A stretch of DNA of 64,000 nucleotides from DYRB01 sp963709645 (GCA_963709645.1 CAVPXP010000003.1:306149-370148); one strand, 5' to 3'; positions 46,554 through 56,890 are shown, counted from the stretch's first letter. The notes: generated by a model from the sequence alone, not told the origin. Made by a program: numbers and translations.

Positions 46554-49500
46554 TCAGTGCGTGCGCCGCCGCTTGGCCCCACCCCCATCGGCTCCTCCCC
46601 CGCCTTCGGGTGCCGCACCGAGCCGAGCACCCGGCACCCCGGGGGGAGTCCCGGCCCCATCATCCCCAGCGGCTTGCAGCTTAGGCCCACCCGGGCCCCG
46701 ACCCTTGCGCCTGGCGGCACTGGGGGCTGCCGGGACCTGCGGCACGGCAGAGGCGTCGTCCTCAACCGGGGGCTTAGCCCGGCGCGGCGCCCGGGTCTTC
46801 TTGACCGCGGGTACCGAGGGTGGCTTCAACCCCTTACCGGAAAGGACCTTCACCTCCGCCTGAGGTGCCCCCACCGCAGCCGCGGGTGACGCTGCAACCC
46901 CCGTCGCCAAGGATGGTCCAGGGCTCGCCGGAGGCGCCGCATCGCCTGGGCCGCTCGATGCGGGGGTCGTTCCCCCAGCGCCACCGGTCCGGCCGCCGCC
47001 AACGGGGGCCGCCGGTTTGGGGGATACGACCTCCTTGGCCTTCCCCGAGGACCCACGCTGCCGCAACCGACCCAGGACCCTCCCGATGAGCCGTAGCAGG
47101 CTCCCAACCAAGCTCGCCATAGCGAGGACGGCCGTCACCAGCCAGCCCCAGAGCAGAAGCAGGATGGGCCGACGCTTGGTCCTGGTCCCTGGACGGGCGG
47201 GCGGTTCGTCTGGTGGCGGAGCAGACCCCCGCAGGGTCCGCAGCCCGGCGTAGGGATCGTCCGTCTCCAGGGCCGCATAGCGCTCCGAGAGGGCAATGTC
47301 CCCATCGACCGTTTCCACCAGATAGAACTGCCGCTTGGCGCTAATGCACCCCAGCGGGATGACGATGACGGCCATCAGGGTGCCGACCCCGGCCCCGAAA
47401 AAGATGCTCACCGCCATGCCCTGAAAGATGGGGTCGCTGATGAGGGTCCAGGCCCCGCCCGCGGTCGTCAGCGAGGTGATGAGGATGGGCCTCATGCGCA
47501 CCTCGGCCCCCAGCACCGCTGCCTCGGTCACGCTCTTGCCCTTGGCCGCCTCGATCTTGACGAACTCCACGATCAGGATGGACTGGCGCACGATGATCCC
47601 CCCCAGGGCAATGAGTCCGATCATCGAGGTCGCGGTGAACTCCGCACCCATGATCAGGTGCCCGGGGACGATCCCCAGCAGGGTCAGCGGGATGGGGGAC
47701 ATGATGAGCCCGGCCAGGGCGAAGTTGCGGAACTCCCAGACGATCAGCCCGTAGATCAGGACCAGGGCCGCCATAAAGGCGAGCCCCATATCCCGAAAAG
47801 TCTCGTAGGTGACGGTCCACTCCCCGCTCCACTCGAAGCCGGACTGGGTGGTGTCATCGGGCGGCCCGATCAGGCCCATGGGCATGCCGCTGATTTCGAC
47901 CCCGTCCGGGGCCCTATAGTCGGCGAGCAGATCCTCGATGTTCAGCATGCCGTAAATGGGTGCACCCAGGCGCCCCTCCATTTCGCCGACCACGTATTCC
48001 ATGGGGCGCAGGTCGATGTGGTAGAGGATCGGGTCCTCAGGGACCTTGACGAAGCGCCCCAGCTCCACCAGGGGTACTGCCTCCCCGCTGGGGGACATCA
48101 CGGGCAGACTGCCCAGGGCGTCGAGCTGGGCCCGATAGGCCAAGGGAACCTGGATGACGATCCAGGTCGGCTCCTGCACCGAGCCGCGCTTGACGTCGCC
48201 GACCTTGAAGCCTCCCATGGCCATGGCCAGGTTCTGGTTGACGCTGTCCACCGAGATCCCGCGACGAACGGCCTTTTCCGTGTCCACCTCGAAGCGCCAG
48301 TAGTCGTAGGGAGCAGCCATGTAGCTATCCACATCCACCACACCCTCCGCCTCCTCGAAGATGCGCGTCATGTCCGCGGCTACCTGGCGGCGAACGGCAT
48401 CGGTCGGTCCGTAGACCTCCGCCACCACGGTCTGAAGGACCGGAGGACCGGGTGGCATCTCCACCACCGCGATCCTGGCCCCCAACTTGTCGGCGATGGG
48501 CTTTAGGAGTTGGCGAGCCCTGCACGGCCAGGGCGTGGCTGCCCAGCTCCCGCTCGCGCTTGTCCTTGAGCATGACCAGCAGGTCGCCCTCCCAGGGCCT
48601 GTTGCGCATGTAGTAGTGGCGGACCATGCCATTGAAGTTGAACGGCTGGGCGGTGCCGGCATAGGTCTGCACCGCCGTCACCTCCGGCATCTCATTGACC
48701 TTCTCTGCGAGCAGGCGCAGGGCATTGGCGGTCTCCGGCAGGGCGGTCCCCTCCGGCATGTTGACCACCACGCTGAACTCCGGTTTGTTGTCGAAGGGCA
48801 GCATCTTGACCGGCACGGTTTGGGTGTAGAAGAGGACGCAGACCCCGGCGGTGGCGGCGATGATCAACACCAGGAAGGCAATCCCAAGGGACCGGTGCTC
48901 GATCAGGGGCACGATGAGGGGCCGGTAGAATCGGCTCACCATGATGGCGTCTTTTCCTCGCGGCGCTCCGCGCGATGGAGGGCCGCGAGCCTGGGACGCA
49001 CCCGCAGGGCAAACCAGGGAGTGAAGATGAAGGCCGCCACCAGGGAGAAGAACATGGCGGAGGACCCCAGCACCGGGATGGGACGCATGTAGGGGCCCAT
49101 GAGCCCGCTGACCCAGCCCATGGGCAACAGGGCCGAGATGATGGTGAGGGTCGCCAAAATGGTCGGGTTGCCCACCTCGTCCACCGCCCGCACGGCGCTG
49201 TCCACCGAGGTCTCGCCCCCCTCCAGCCAGTGGCGGAAGATGTTCTCCACCACCACGGTGGCGTCGTCCACCAGGATGCCGATGGCGAAGATCAGTGCGA
49301 AGAGGCTCACCCGGTCGATGGTGTAGTCCACCACCCAGGCCCACCAGATGGTCACCAGAATGACGACGGGGATGACGGTGAGGACGACGAAGGCGGCCCG
49401 GGTCCCCAGCCCGATCAGACACAGGACTGAAACGATGAGGGCCGCCTCGAACATGGCCTTGAGGAGTTCGTTGACCTTATCGTTGGCAGTCTTGCCGTAG

Positions 49501-50584
49501 TTGCGGGTGACCTCGACCTGTACGTTGGACGGGAATCAGGGTCCCCTTCAGGTGAGTCAGCCGCGTCCAGGATGGCGTTGGCCACCGTGACCCCGTTGCT
49601 GCCCTGCTTCTTGGCGATGGCCAGGGTCACCGCCGAGGCCCCCTGGACGGGATGGTCGCCACTGTAGCCCGCGCCGGTGGAGTGGGTCACGACCTGTTCA
49701 GCGTCCTGGGGGACGTGTTCGACCCGCGCCAAGTCACCCACATAGATGGGACGGCCGCCCTGGGTGCCCACCACCAGGCGCGCGACATCCTCGGCGCTGC
49801 GCAGGAAGGCCCCCGAGTAGACGTTGTAGGCCGTGCCGCCGGACTCACTGGCCCCGGTGGCCAGCTCCGAGTTGGCCCCCTGGATGGTCGCGGCGATACG
49901 GTCCAGGGTGATGCCATGCCCCGCCAGGCGGTCCATCTGAACCTCTACCCGGATCTGTTCCGCCCGGCCCCCGACCACGAAACCCTTGCCCGTGTTCGGC
50001 AAGGAGCCCAGGTCCTGCAGGACGTCCAGGGCCAGGCTGCGAAGCTGGTTGTCCTCCACTTCCTCGGACCACAGGGTTAGGGTCACCACGGGCACATCGT
50101 CCACGCTCATGGGCTTGACCAGGGGCGGGCGCACGTCCGGGGGCATGCGGTCCAGGTTGGACTGGAGCTTGTCGTGCACCTTGACGATGGAGGCACCCAT
50201 GTCCTCCCCCACCTCGAATCGCACCGTCACGATGGCTGCGCCCCGCATGGTCGCAGAGTAGACGTGACGCACCCCCGGGATCTCGCTCATGATCCGCTCC
50301 AGGGGCTGGGTGGCCAGGGTTTCCACCTGGGTGGACGAGGCCCCAGGGTATTGGAGGAAGATGTCGATCATCGGGACGGAGATCTGCGGGTCCTCCTGGC
50401 GTGGGGTAAACAGGAGCCCGAGGAGTCCCACGCTCAGGGCCCCGATCAGCAGCATCGGTGTGACCGGGGTATTGATGAACATCCGGGCGACCCGCCCGGA
50501 AAACCCCAAGGGGGTCCGAGTCTGAACAGGCAGAATCGGGCCTATATCGCCGTCTCGCCCGGGGCGCTCGATGTCGTCAGCCAT
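46554..50584 (-). pseudogene. RND-family efflux permease with long basic cytoplasmic tail, three frameshifts
   Basis: ATG 50584 with GAGGAG upstream. N-terminal half (RQEDPQISVPMIDIFLQYPG, GILVDDATVVVENIFRHW with the proton-relay Asp pair) then C-terminal half (VKMLPFDNKPEFSVVVNMPE, GFEWSGEWTVTYETFRDMGL, LIALGGIIVRQSILIVEFVK). The frame breaks near 49535, 48955 and 48520. The 48955 break has a GAGGAAAAG site before an ATG, so a two-gene split is possible. After the normal end come an extra helix (LLLLWGWLVTAVLAMASL) and about 180 residues rich in Pro, Ala, Lys and Arg. Total about 1340 codons against a usual 1030-1100. No adaptor or outer-membrane channel gene is adjacent, so the substrate is unknown. 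Confidence 0.8.
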
Positions 50585-50836
50585 GTGTGTCACTCCTCGC
50601 GGGCCAGGCGGGGCGCAGGCCCTCTGGGTGCCGAGCATTGGCCGATGGCGAGCGTCTTGCGGGCTGCTCCGGACCGGCCGGCGCGCCTTCCCTAGGCAAC
50701 GGCACGGCCCAGACCCTAGAGCCCGAAGACAGACACCATCCAGCCTCTCAGCGTTGTCGTTCTCGTCGTCCCATCAAGGCTAGACCAAAATCAGCCTTAC
50801 CTCATGAAAATCGCGGACATGGGGCGCGGCGGGCGT

Positions 50837-51310
50837 TTACTGCAACAGCTTGCGCATCAGCAGCTCGTCCTGGCCGGGAACGACTAAATCGGGAATGAGA
50901 CCGATCTCTCGGAAGCCGTGGCGCTCGTAGAAACGCCGCGCTCCGGCGTTGAATGCCGAGACCAGCAGCCAGAGGTTCCCGGCATGTCCGCGGTAGGTCG
51001 CCTCGACCTGGGCCAGGACCGCGCTGCCGACACCCTGGCCCTGGGCCTCGGGGAGCACGGCGAACAGCTCGATATAGGCCCCCCGCAGCCAAGGGTGGCG
51101 CACCGCTGCCAGACCGAGGATCAGACCATCGCGTCGGGCCAGATAGCGGGTCAGCTCCGGGTGGACCGTTTGCAGGCCACGGGCAAGAACCTCGGCGCTA
51201 TATCCCAGGGTCGCCCAGGGGTCCATTCCCGCCAGGGAGCGGGCGATGGCCGCCGCCTGGTCCGGCGCCAGAGCAGGCAAGGCCACTACCTCCAGGGGTC
51301 CCTCGCTCAT
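50837..51310 (-). CDS. GNAT-family N-acetyltransferase
   Basis: 157 aa. The acetyl-CoA binding motif A is AYIELFAVLPEAQGQGVGSAV, followed by LLVSAFNAGARRFYERHGFRE (motif B). The substrate is unknown; similar proteins acetylate protein N-termini or small amines. The start overlaps the polysaccharide deacetylase stop by 4 nt (ATGA), so the two are coupled. Confidence 0.9.
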   Translation of the reverse strand: MSEGPLEVVALPALAPDQAAAIARSLAGMDPWATLGYSAEVLARGLQTVHPELTRYLARRDGLILGLAAVRHPWLRGAYIELFAVLPEAQGQGVGSAVLAQVEATYRGHAGNLWLLVSAFNAGARRFYERHGFREIGLIPDLVVPGQDELLMRKLLQ

Positions 51311-52444
51311 TGCCTTGCCCCGCGATGAAATAGGGCGTCGTAACGGGCGTTGTCACCCGGGCGCACCTCGTAGCAGGCCTCCGCCGCCTCGGGGCGACCG
51401 GCGGCGAGCAACTCGCTCAGGGTGACGAAGCGATACCCCTGCGCCCGTAACTGGGGAATGAAGTGCGGCAGGGCCTCTGCGGTGTGCCAGCCGCGCCCAT
51501 TGGCGTGGGCTACGACGATGGTCCCGCGACCGGGCTTGACCCCGTCCAGCACTGCCTGGGCGATGGCCTGGGCGCTGCGCCCCTTGTCTGGATCCCCGGT
51601 GACCAGGCTCCATTGAATGGCGGCGAGCCCGAGCCCGGCGGCGGCCTCCAGGGACCCCTGGTTGCAGACGCCGTAGGGGAAGCGAAACAGAGTCGGCCAA
51701 GCGGGAATCTGTCGCCACGCCGCGGGCCCGACTTCCACGGCACAGGGTCGCTCGCTCAAGTTTCGCCTCAGAACCTGATACTCGGCCTGGGCCCAGAGGA
51801 TCTGCTCGCGGGCGGCCTCACCCTGGATCACACGCAGGTTGCCGTGGGTCCAGGCGTGGTTGCCGACCTCGAACAGGGGGTCGGCCATGAGCTGCATGGC
51901 CTGCTCCGGGTGGGTGCGCAGCCACTTGCCCCCGGCGAAGAAGGTCGCCTTGGCCTCGGCGGCCCTCAGCGTATTGACCAGCTCCGCGTCATAGCCGGCC
52001 CGTTCGCTGGCCTCCTCGCAGAGGTCGAAAGTCAGGGCGACCAGGCGCGCCTCGCGGTCCAGCAGCTGCACGCCCCGGATAGAGCCACGCAGAGACTGGG
52101 CCAAGGGCGGAAGGGCGCCCTCAGCGGCGCGGATGGCCCAGTCCGGGGGCGGGGCCCGATCCGCCTTGAGGTGCCGCTGGATGAGCCGATCCTCAGGGCT
52201 CCCAGCGAGCTGTTCCGGGGTCCAGCAGGCGTAGAGGATGTCTGCGGAGCCGGGGTCCGCCGCCCCGAGCTCCAGCGGCAGTGCCGCATCCGCCGGGGCC
52301 AAGGGGGTGGCCGGCGAGGTAGCAGGGGGGCGACCAGAGGCAGTTGTCCGGCGATCGGGTGCAGTGCCCCTCCCCCGCGACAACCAGACTCGAAAGGGCC
52401 AGGACGAGGACGGCACCAAAGGCGCCGTTGGATGATCGGTTCAT
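51307..52444 (-). CDS. secreted polysaccharide deacetylase (NodB fold), N-terminal frameshift
   Basis: The NodB domain is clear: LVALTFDLCEEASERAGYD (metal Asp), AKATFFAGGKWLRTHP, FEVGNHAWTHGNL (HxxxH zinc site), FRFPYGVCNQGSL and GTIVVAHANGRGWHT. The continuous frame starts at 52419, but that N-terminus is unconvincing. ATG 52444 in the neighbouring frame gives a perfect signal peptide (MNRSSNGAFGAVLVLALSSL, then VVAG). The two frames meet at a run of six G on the plus strand (52325-52330). A one-base error there would restore a secreted protein of about 378 aa. It acts on periplasmic or extracellular glycans. Confidence 0.82.
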
Positions 52445-52564
52445 ATTTTCCGTTGCCGAACTTAGGGTCCAAGGACTCAGGGAGGTCGCGAGCGCCTGCC
52501 ATCCCTGGCCAGGTTCCAAGCGTCGCGCCCGGGCGACGGGCTCGCGCTGTTCGCGAAGCCCATG

Positions 52565-53320
52565 CTAATCAGCCGCCCTGGGAAAGGCACCGTCCACCAG
52601 GAACTGCTCAATGGGGAATCCGAACAGGGCTCGGCCGCCATCCCCGGAGAAGCTGACCTGGGCAGCCCTGGTCTCGCACAGCCAGGGCTGCAGGCCGAGG
52701 GGACGGCGGCTGACCAGGGCGCCGGGCTCGAACAGGGCCACATTGAGCCCGCGTCCCGGATCTCTAGCCGATGCGAACTCGCAGACATCCACCCCGGTCT
52801 CGCGCAGGGCCCGCCCCAGGGCCTGGGTAGGTCCATAGTTGCTTGGATGGGTCAGGACCTCGGTATGGGCGACGCAGGGCGGATCGGTCAGACGGACTCC
52901 CCGGTCACCACGATAGCGCGCGCGCAACAGGGCGTGCTGGGTGACCAGGCGGCCCGAGGCCGGTGGAATGGCCATCCCGGTCCAGAAGACGAATCGGTAG
53001 TAGGCGGCCTCCGCCAGAACCGTCTCCAGGGCGCGGGCACCGTAGAAGATGCTGGGCTCGAAGCGCCCACCGAAGCGCGAGCCGTGGCGCAAAGGGGGGT
53101 AGCGGAAGGGGGTGGCCAGCAGGTAGTGCAGCCCCGCCGTTCCAGGGCGTGTCGGCGGTTTGGCCGTGTCTAGCAAGTCCTCCAGAAGCACCTGGTCGGC
53201 CAGGTCATCGACCAGGGTGCTGGTCGCGACCTGTTCCTGGCTCTCTACCAGACGCAGCAACTCGCCGCCAATAGGGGCTACGCACAGGGTCTCGCGGCAG
53301 AGGGACCACAACTCTGGCAT
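52565..53320 (-). CDS. RES-domain toxin (NAD+ phosphorylase family)
   Basis: 251 aa. RES family features: HYLLATPFRYPPLRHGSRFG with Arg, FEPSIFYGARALETVLAEAAYYR with catalytic-type Tyr/Glu, and TQALGRALRETGVDVCEFAS. RES toxins deplete NAD+ and are neutralised by an Xre/MbcA antitoxin. It lies 51 nt downstream of such a gene in the same orientation, the usual antitoxin-first order. Confidence 0.88.
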   Translation of the reverse strand: MPELWSLCRETLCVAPIGGELLRLVESQEQVATSTLVDDLADQVLLEDLLDTAKPPTRPGTAGLHYLLATPFRYPPLRHGSRFGGRFEPSIFYGARALETVLAEAAYYRFVFWTGMAIPPASGRLVTQHALLRARYRGDRGVRLTDPPCVAHTEVLTHPSNYGPTQALGRALRETGVDVCEFASARDPGRGLNVALFEPGALVSRRPLGLQPWLCETRAAQVSFSGDGGRALFGFPIEQFLVDGAFPRAAD

Positions 53321-53371
53321 TGGGGGGGAGTCGGTGCCGTTCCGGGACGCGCACCAGGGCTGGCCGCGCGC

Positions 53372-53731
53372 CTAGACCTTGCCGCGCATCGCGTCGAGGT
53401 ACTCCACCACGCGAGTGAGGCCCTGCACGGACCGGACCTGTTCCGCCGGGACGCCGCCGGTATCGCGATTGGCTGTGTGCATCCAGTGGCGCATGTCCTC
53501 CGCCCGGCCACCGGTCAGGACATAGAGGCCGCGGTAGCAGCGGACAAAGAGCAGCGCCAGCTCGCCAGCCTTGCCGGCGGGGTCGATACCGCCGCGGGCA
53601 AAGCTGCTGCGGTCCCGGCCGATGACCTCGCCAAGCGCGGCCTGGGACAGGCCCAAGGCCTTGCCGGCATTGAGATACGCCTTCTTGAGGACCGTCTGCT
53701 CGTCTGGTCTGGGAAGGGCGAGGCCGTGCAC
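53372..53731 (-). CDS. Xre/MbcA/ParS-type antitoxin
   Basis: 119 aa from GTG 53731, chosen because GGAAG lies 7 nt upstream and the sequence before it is not protein-like. Helix-turn-helix part (LKKAYLNAGKALGLSQAALG, IGRDRSSFARGGI) and C-terminal toxin-binding domain (LALLFVRCYRGLYVLTGGRA, MRHWMHTANRDTGGVPAEQV, GLTRVVEYLDAMRGKV). It binds RES and probably represses its own promoter. Confidence 0.85.
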   Translation of the reverse strand: MHGLALPRPDEQTVLKKAYLNAGKALGLSQAALGEVIGRDRSSFARGGIDPAGKAGELALLFVRCYRGLYVLTGGRAEDMRHWMHTANRDTGGVPAEQVRSVQGLTRVVEYLDAMRGKV

Positions 53732-53759
53732 GATGGGCTTCCGAAAAGTTATCAGTGGA

Positions 53760-53803
53760 TGTCTTATACGCCCCTTATAGACAACTTCTGTTGCAAATGC
53801 AAC
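53760..53803 (-). promoter_or_regulatory. promoter and candidate operator of the antitoxin-toxin operon
   Basis: Read on the minus strand, TTGCAT, a 17-nt spacer and TATAAG form a good sigma-70-like promoter in an AT-rich island. The inverted repeat GTTGCA-AA-TGCAAC (53790-53803) overlaps the -35 element, as expected for an autoregulatory operator. A direct repeat TATAAG-GGGCG-TATAAG covers the -10. Confidence 0.5.
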
Positions 53804-54003
53804 GTAGGAGAGACCCCCTCGCCGCCTAGAACCGTTACGAGATCGGCTGGCGCCGACGAGGATCACCCCGCGAACTCGTAGCGGACGGCGCGCCCCTGCC
53901 CCGTGGGATCGTTGCATGGCTGGCTGACCCACGCCGGTTTCCCGACGCTCAGGTTAGCGGACTGCTGAGAGAATCGGCGACCAGATTGAACATAACTCCC
54001 GTC

Positions 54004-54615
54004 TCAGGCTGAGGGCACCTGGGGGGCCGTGGCCTGCATGGCCGGCCGCTGGGCAAACCGCTGATACCACGCCGCCAAGCCGGCGTGCCCCGCGCCCCAG
54101 CCCAACGCCGGAAGGCGAAAATCCAGGTATCCCAGAGAGCAGCCGATGGCGATCTGGGCCAGGGTCAGGGGCCCGGTGACCAGGGCGGGGTGCCCTTCCA
54201 GCCAGCCCAGCGCACGCCGGATCGCCGTCAGGCGGGCCGCCTCCGCCGCTGGGTTCCGTTCGTTGGCGGGCCGGCGACGCTCCAACACCAGGGCCACGGC
54301 GTCGTCCAGCACGCCATCGGCCAGGGCCTGCCCGCGCAGGACGGCCCAGCGCCCCTCCCCAGCGGGCGGGACGAGGGGCGGGCCCTCCCCGGCCGTATCC
54401 AGCCACTCGCAGATCACCGGGCTGTCGAACAGCGGCTCGCCGCCGTCCGGCACCAGGGTCGGGATCCGCCCCAAGGGGTTGGCGACGAGGAAATCGGCCC
54501 CGGGGTCCTGCGCATCGCAAGGAACCAAGGTGACGCGTCCACCAAGTCCCTTCTCGATGGCAGTGACGCGGACTTTGCGAACGTAGGGTGAGGTGGGGCT
54601 GAAGAAGAGTTGCAT
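54004..54615 (-). CDS. glutathione S-transferase family protein
   Basis: 203 aa from ATG 54615. N-terminal thioredoxin-fold domain (MQLFFSPTSPYVRKVRVTAI, ANPLGRIPTLV with cis-Pro, LFDSPVICEWLD with the Glu/Ser-Asp glutathione site) and C-terminal helical domain (GPLTLAQIAIGCSLGYLDFR, N-capping box-like). The active residue is Ser/Thr in SPTSPY rather than Tyr. Substrate unknown. Confidence 0.92.
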   Translation of the reverse strand: MQLFFSPTSPYVRKVRVTAIEKGLGGRVTLVPCDAQDPGADFLVANPLGRIPTLVPDGGEPLFDSPVICEWLDTAGEGPPLVPPAGEGRWAVLRGQALADGVLDDAVALVLERRRPANERNPAAEAARLTAIRRALGWLEGHPALVTGPLTLAQIAIGCSLGYLDFRLPALGWGAGHAGLAAWYQRFAQRPAMQATAPQVPSA

Positions 54616-54706
54616 AGCGACTTCCGTGGTGGACTGGATCGGTGGACGCATCCAAGGATATCAGCCACCGCGGCCGGGGCCAGCCCCCTGAGCGGAAAGG
54701 CGCGGC

Positions 54707-55156
54707 CTAGCGGGAAGCTGGCGCCTCCCCCGCCTCATGCGCGGGCGCTGGCGGCACCGTTGAGACAGGGAATTGCGGCCCAACGCCCGGCGCCGGCGCC
54801 GGCTGTTGCGGCTGCTCTCCCGCACCGAGCGCCTCCGGCAGGTAGAGGGAGGGGCTGGCAAAGGGCGCGCCCCAGATATAGGGCCCGGCCTTGCCGAAGC
54901 CGAAGGGTTGATCCCAAGTGTAAGGCGCGCCAAAGCCGAAGGAGGGGTAGCCGCATCCGGCCCAGGGATATTGGTAGTCCCAGGGACCGCCGGACCAGCC
55001 GCGGACGACGTCGAAAGGCCCAGAGACGGTCCCTCCCCGCACAGGAGACATGGAGACCACCCCGAACACCACCGTTGCGAGCAGCAGGTGCGCCCCGGCC
55101 TTCGCTAGACTAACAACCGCGCGCCATCGCCCACCAGCTTTGTCATCCCGATGCAT
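54707..55156 (-). CDS. secreted aromatic/Gly/Pro-rich protein, possible sulfur-globule or envelope structural protein
   Basis: 149 aa from ATG 55156. Signal-anchor region (AGAHLLLATVVFGVVSMSPV) followed by a Trp/Tyr/Phe/Gly/Pro-rich stretch (WSGGPWDYQYPWAGCGYP, FGFGAPYTWDQPFGFG, GPYIWGAPFASPSLYLP) and a Pro/Gln/Ala-rich tail. Composition is close to sulfur-globule proteins, which are rich in Gly, Tyr, Trp and Pro, but the repeats are irregular. No domain is recognised. Confidence 0.5.
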   Translation of the reverse strand: MHRDDKAGGRWRAVVSLAKAGAHLLLATVVFGVVSMSPVRGGTVSGPFDVVRGWSGGPWDYQYPWAGCGYPSFGFGAPYTWDQPFGFGKAGPYIWGAPFASPSLYLPEALGAGEQPQQPAPAPGVGPQFPVSTVPPAPAHEAGEAPASR

Positions 55157-55560
55157 TGCGCCCACCCGCTCGTTCACCCGACCGCTTACCGCTACGCTGG
55201 GGCCCGCTCCGGCAGTGTCTTGTTCCGACTGGATTCGCGAGTGGAAGCGTCGTCGACAACCCAGGGCGCTCCCCTCGCCGACCGGGGACCGATGCCACCT
55301 GCGCTTCGCCGGGTCCGACGCCGGTCTGGTCCATAGCACCGCAGTTTACCCCTTCCCATGGCCACTCGGCACCCGGCCGCCCTCCGAGTCCCATCAGGCA
55401 TCGGGCACGGAGTGTGCCAAGAACTCGGCGGCAGGGTGGGCATACAAGACCGTCGGGCCACCCCCTGGCGCTGTCCTCCCTGTGCAGGGCGCCGCGCTCC
55501 ATAGTGCAGGCAGAGACGTCAAGGCACGGGACAGGGCGACATACTGGCCGCGCCCTTTAG
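55157..55560. other. 404-bp region without a convincing gene
   Basis: Several open frames exist but all are low-complexity shadows without ribosome sites. I see no RNA gene or repeat. It lies upstream of the minus-strand secreted protein and probably carries its promoter. Confidence 0.3.
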
Positions 55561-55710
55561 GGAAACGCTGACCAAAGCGCCTCCCGTGCGGGCGACGGAG
55601 GGCCCGCCATTTCCAACCACGCTAAGCCGTTGAAAATGGGTCGCTCCACGAGTCGCGCCTCGGGGAGCGCGAGCCGATTCAAGCCAGGGATGGCCTTCAT
55701 CAGCATCTCC
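55561..55710. mobile_element. MITE-like element, copy 3
   Basis: GGAAACGCTGACCAAAGCG at the left end and AGCATCTCC at the right, with the same internal AGGGCCCGCCATTTCCAA and CTAAGCCGTTGAAAATGG blocks as copies 1 and 2, uninterrupted. About 150 bp. Flanks are TTTAG/CTCAG. It is a little more diverged than copies 1 and 2. Confidence 0.75.
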
Positions 55711-55857
55711 TCAGGCGGAGTTGCAGCGCCTCCGCCAGTGTCCAGGGCGATGCCGCTGCAACTGGTCCACAAGCCGCACACCGCAGCAGCTAGACTTATG
55801 GCCCGGGGCCATACCGCCCGCCGTCCTTCAGCCGACTCAAACCGAGGGGAACGCGCC

Positions 55858-56037
55858 ATGCGCATCGTCGAAGCCGAACGCGAACTGATCCAGGACCTCA
55901 TTGGCGAGACCCGTGTCATGGCCTCCAAGGCCTTGGCCGAGTTCACCGTCTACGCAGGGCAACACCAAACCTTGGGGAAAGTCGTCATCATTGAGCGGCC
56001 CGACGGACGTGGGGCCATCGTCGAGACAGAAGAATAG
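55858..56037 (+). CDS. 59-aa protein, unknown function
   Basis: ATG 55858 has GAGGGG at good distance. The protein (MRIVEAERELIQDLIGETRV, then KALAEFTVYAGQHQTLGKVV, ending RPDGRGAIVETEE) is charged, with an amphipathic helix first and beta-like strands after. No motif is recognised. It stands alone between the MITE-like element and sfsA. Confidence 0.5.
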   Translation: MRIVEAERELIQDLIGETRVMASKALAEFTVYAGQHQTLGKVVIIERPDGRGAIVETEE

Positions 56038-56145
56038 CCAAGGCATTGCGTGGCCAGTGACCTGTACCCGATCCAGTTCTAAGGCGTGCTCGGGCTCGAC
56101 GGCGATGACCTGTTGATCCGGATGCCGCGATCGGGTCTAGTACCT

Positions 56146-56889
56146 TCAGGCACCCAGGGCGGCCGGCTCGACCAGGTCCACCGGGATGACCTGCCCCACT
56201 TCCAGTGCATCGGCGTTGTGACGCAGACGTACGGCCAGGACCTCGACACCCAGGGCCGCGACCTGGGCCAAACGGCGCCCGTAGGCCGGGTCCAGGGCCC
56301 AGGCCGGAGCGAACCGCCGCCCCTCAGGCCTATTCATCGCGAACAGCATGACGCCGCGGCGCCCGTCCGCCACCGCGGCGGCGAGCAGATCCAGGTGCTT
56401 GCGCCCCCGCAGGGTCACTGCATCCGGGAAGCGCAAGCAGTCGCCGTCCAGCAGGGTGCAATTCTTGATCTCGACCAGGGCATCCGGGGCCGGACCTTCG
56501 CTCAGGCCCAGGTCCAGGCGCCCCGGCTCACAACCTGGCGGGGCGAAGACGACCTCCCGCCGCACGGCCAGGTAGCCGGCCAGGGCGGCGATGCGCCCAG
56601 CCGCAATGCCCTCCGCCAGCACCGCATTGGGTCGCCCGGTGTGGACTCCGACCCAGCCGGCGCCCATGTCGACCCGTTCCAGAGTCCAGGAGAGCTTGCG
56701 GCGCGGATCGTCGCTGTGACTGAGCTGCACCGGGGCACCCGGCGTCCAGCAAGTGGCCATGGTTCCGGTATTGGGAACGTGGGCCGTGACGGTTTGCCCG
56801 TCCGGCAGCTCGACGTCCGCCAGGAACCGCTTGTAACGGCGCAGGATGCGCCCGTCGGTGAGGGCGGGAAGGCGCAGGGTGGGCCTCAG
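56146..56889 (-). CDS. sfsA: SfsA, DNA/RNA nuclease or sugar fermentation stimulation protein; start codon unclear
   Basis: The conserved N-terminus (TLRLPALTDGRILRRYKRFL, ADVELPDGQTVTAHVPNTGT) lies in frame upstream of the first ATG at 56760, so translation must begin about 40 codons earlier. No ATG, GTG or TTG exists there before an upstream stop; only CTG 56889 is near the expected site. Either a rare CTG start or a base error explains this. The body has MATCWTPGAPVQLSHSDDP, GWVGVHTGRPNAVLAEGI, VEIKNCTLLDGDCLRFPDAV and MLFAMNRPEGRRFAPAWALD, all standard SfsA. SfsA has been reported as a nuclease-fold protein; its cell role is unsettled. Confidence 0.88.
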   Translation of the reverse strand: MRPTLRLPALTDGRILRRYKRFLADVELPDGQTVTAHVPNTGTMATCWTPGAPVQLSHSDDPRRKLSWTLERVDMGAGWVGVHTGRPNAVLAEGIAAGRIAALAGYLAVRREVVFAPPGCEPGRLDLGLSEGPAPDALVEIKNCTLLDGDCLRFPDAVTLRGRKHLDLLAAAVADGRRGVMLFAMNRPEGRRFAPAWALDPAYGRRLAQVAALGVEVLAVRLRHNADALEVGQVIPVDLVEPAALGA

Positions 56890-56890
56890 C

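Noticed and set aside
48900..48960. Second RND gene starting at about 48943
   Set aside because: A ribosome-site-like GAGGAAAAG precedes the ATG, but the two halves together make one complete RND protein, so a frameshift is more likely; kept as an alternative.
55143..55502. Minus-strand frame of 119 codons
   Set aside because: No ribosome site, no hydrophobic or domain pattern, and Arg/Gly/Pro-rich composition typical of non-coding GC-rich DNA.
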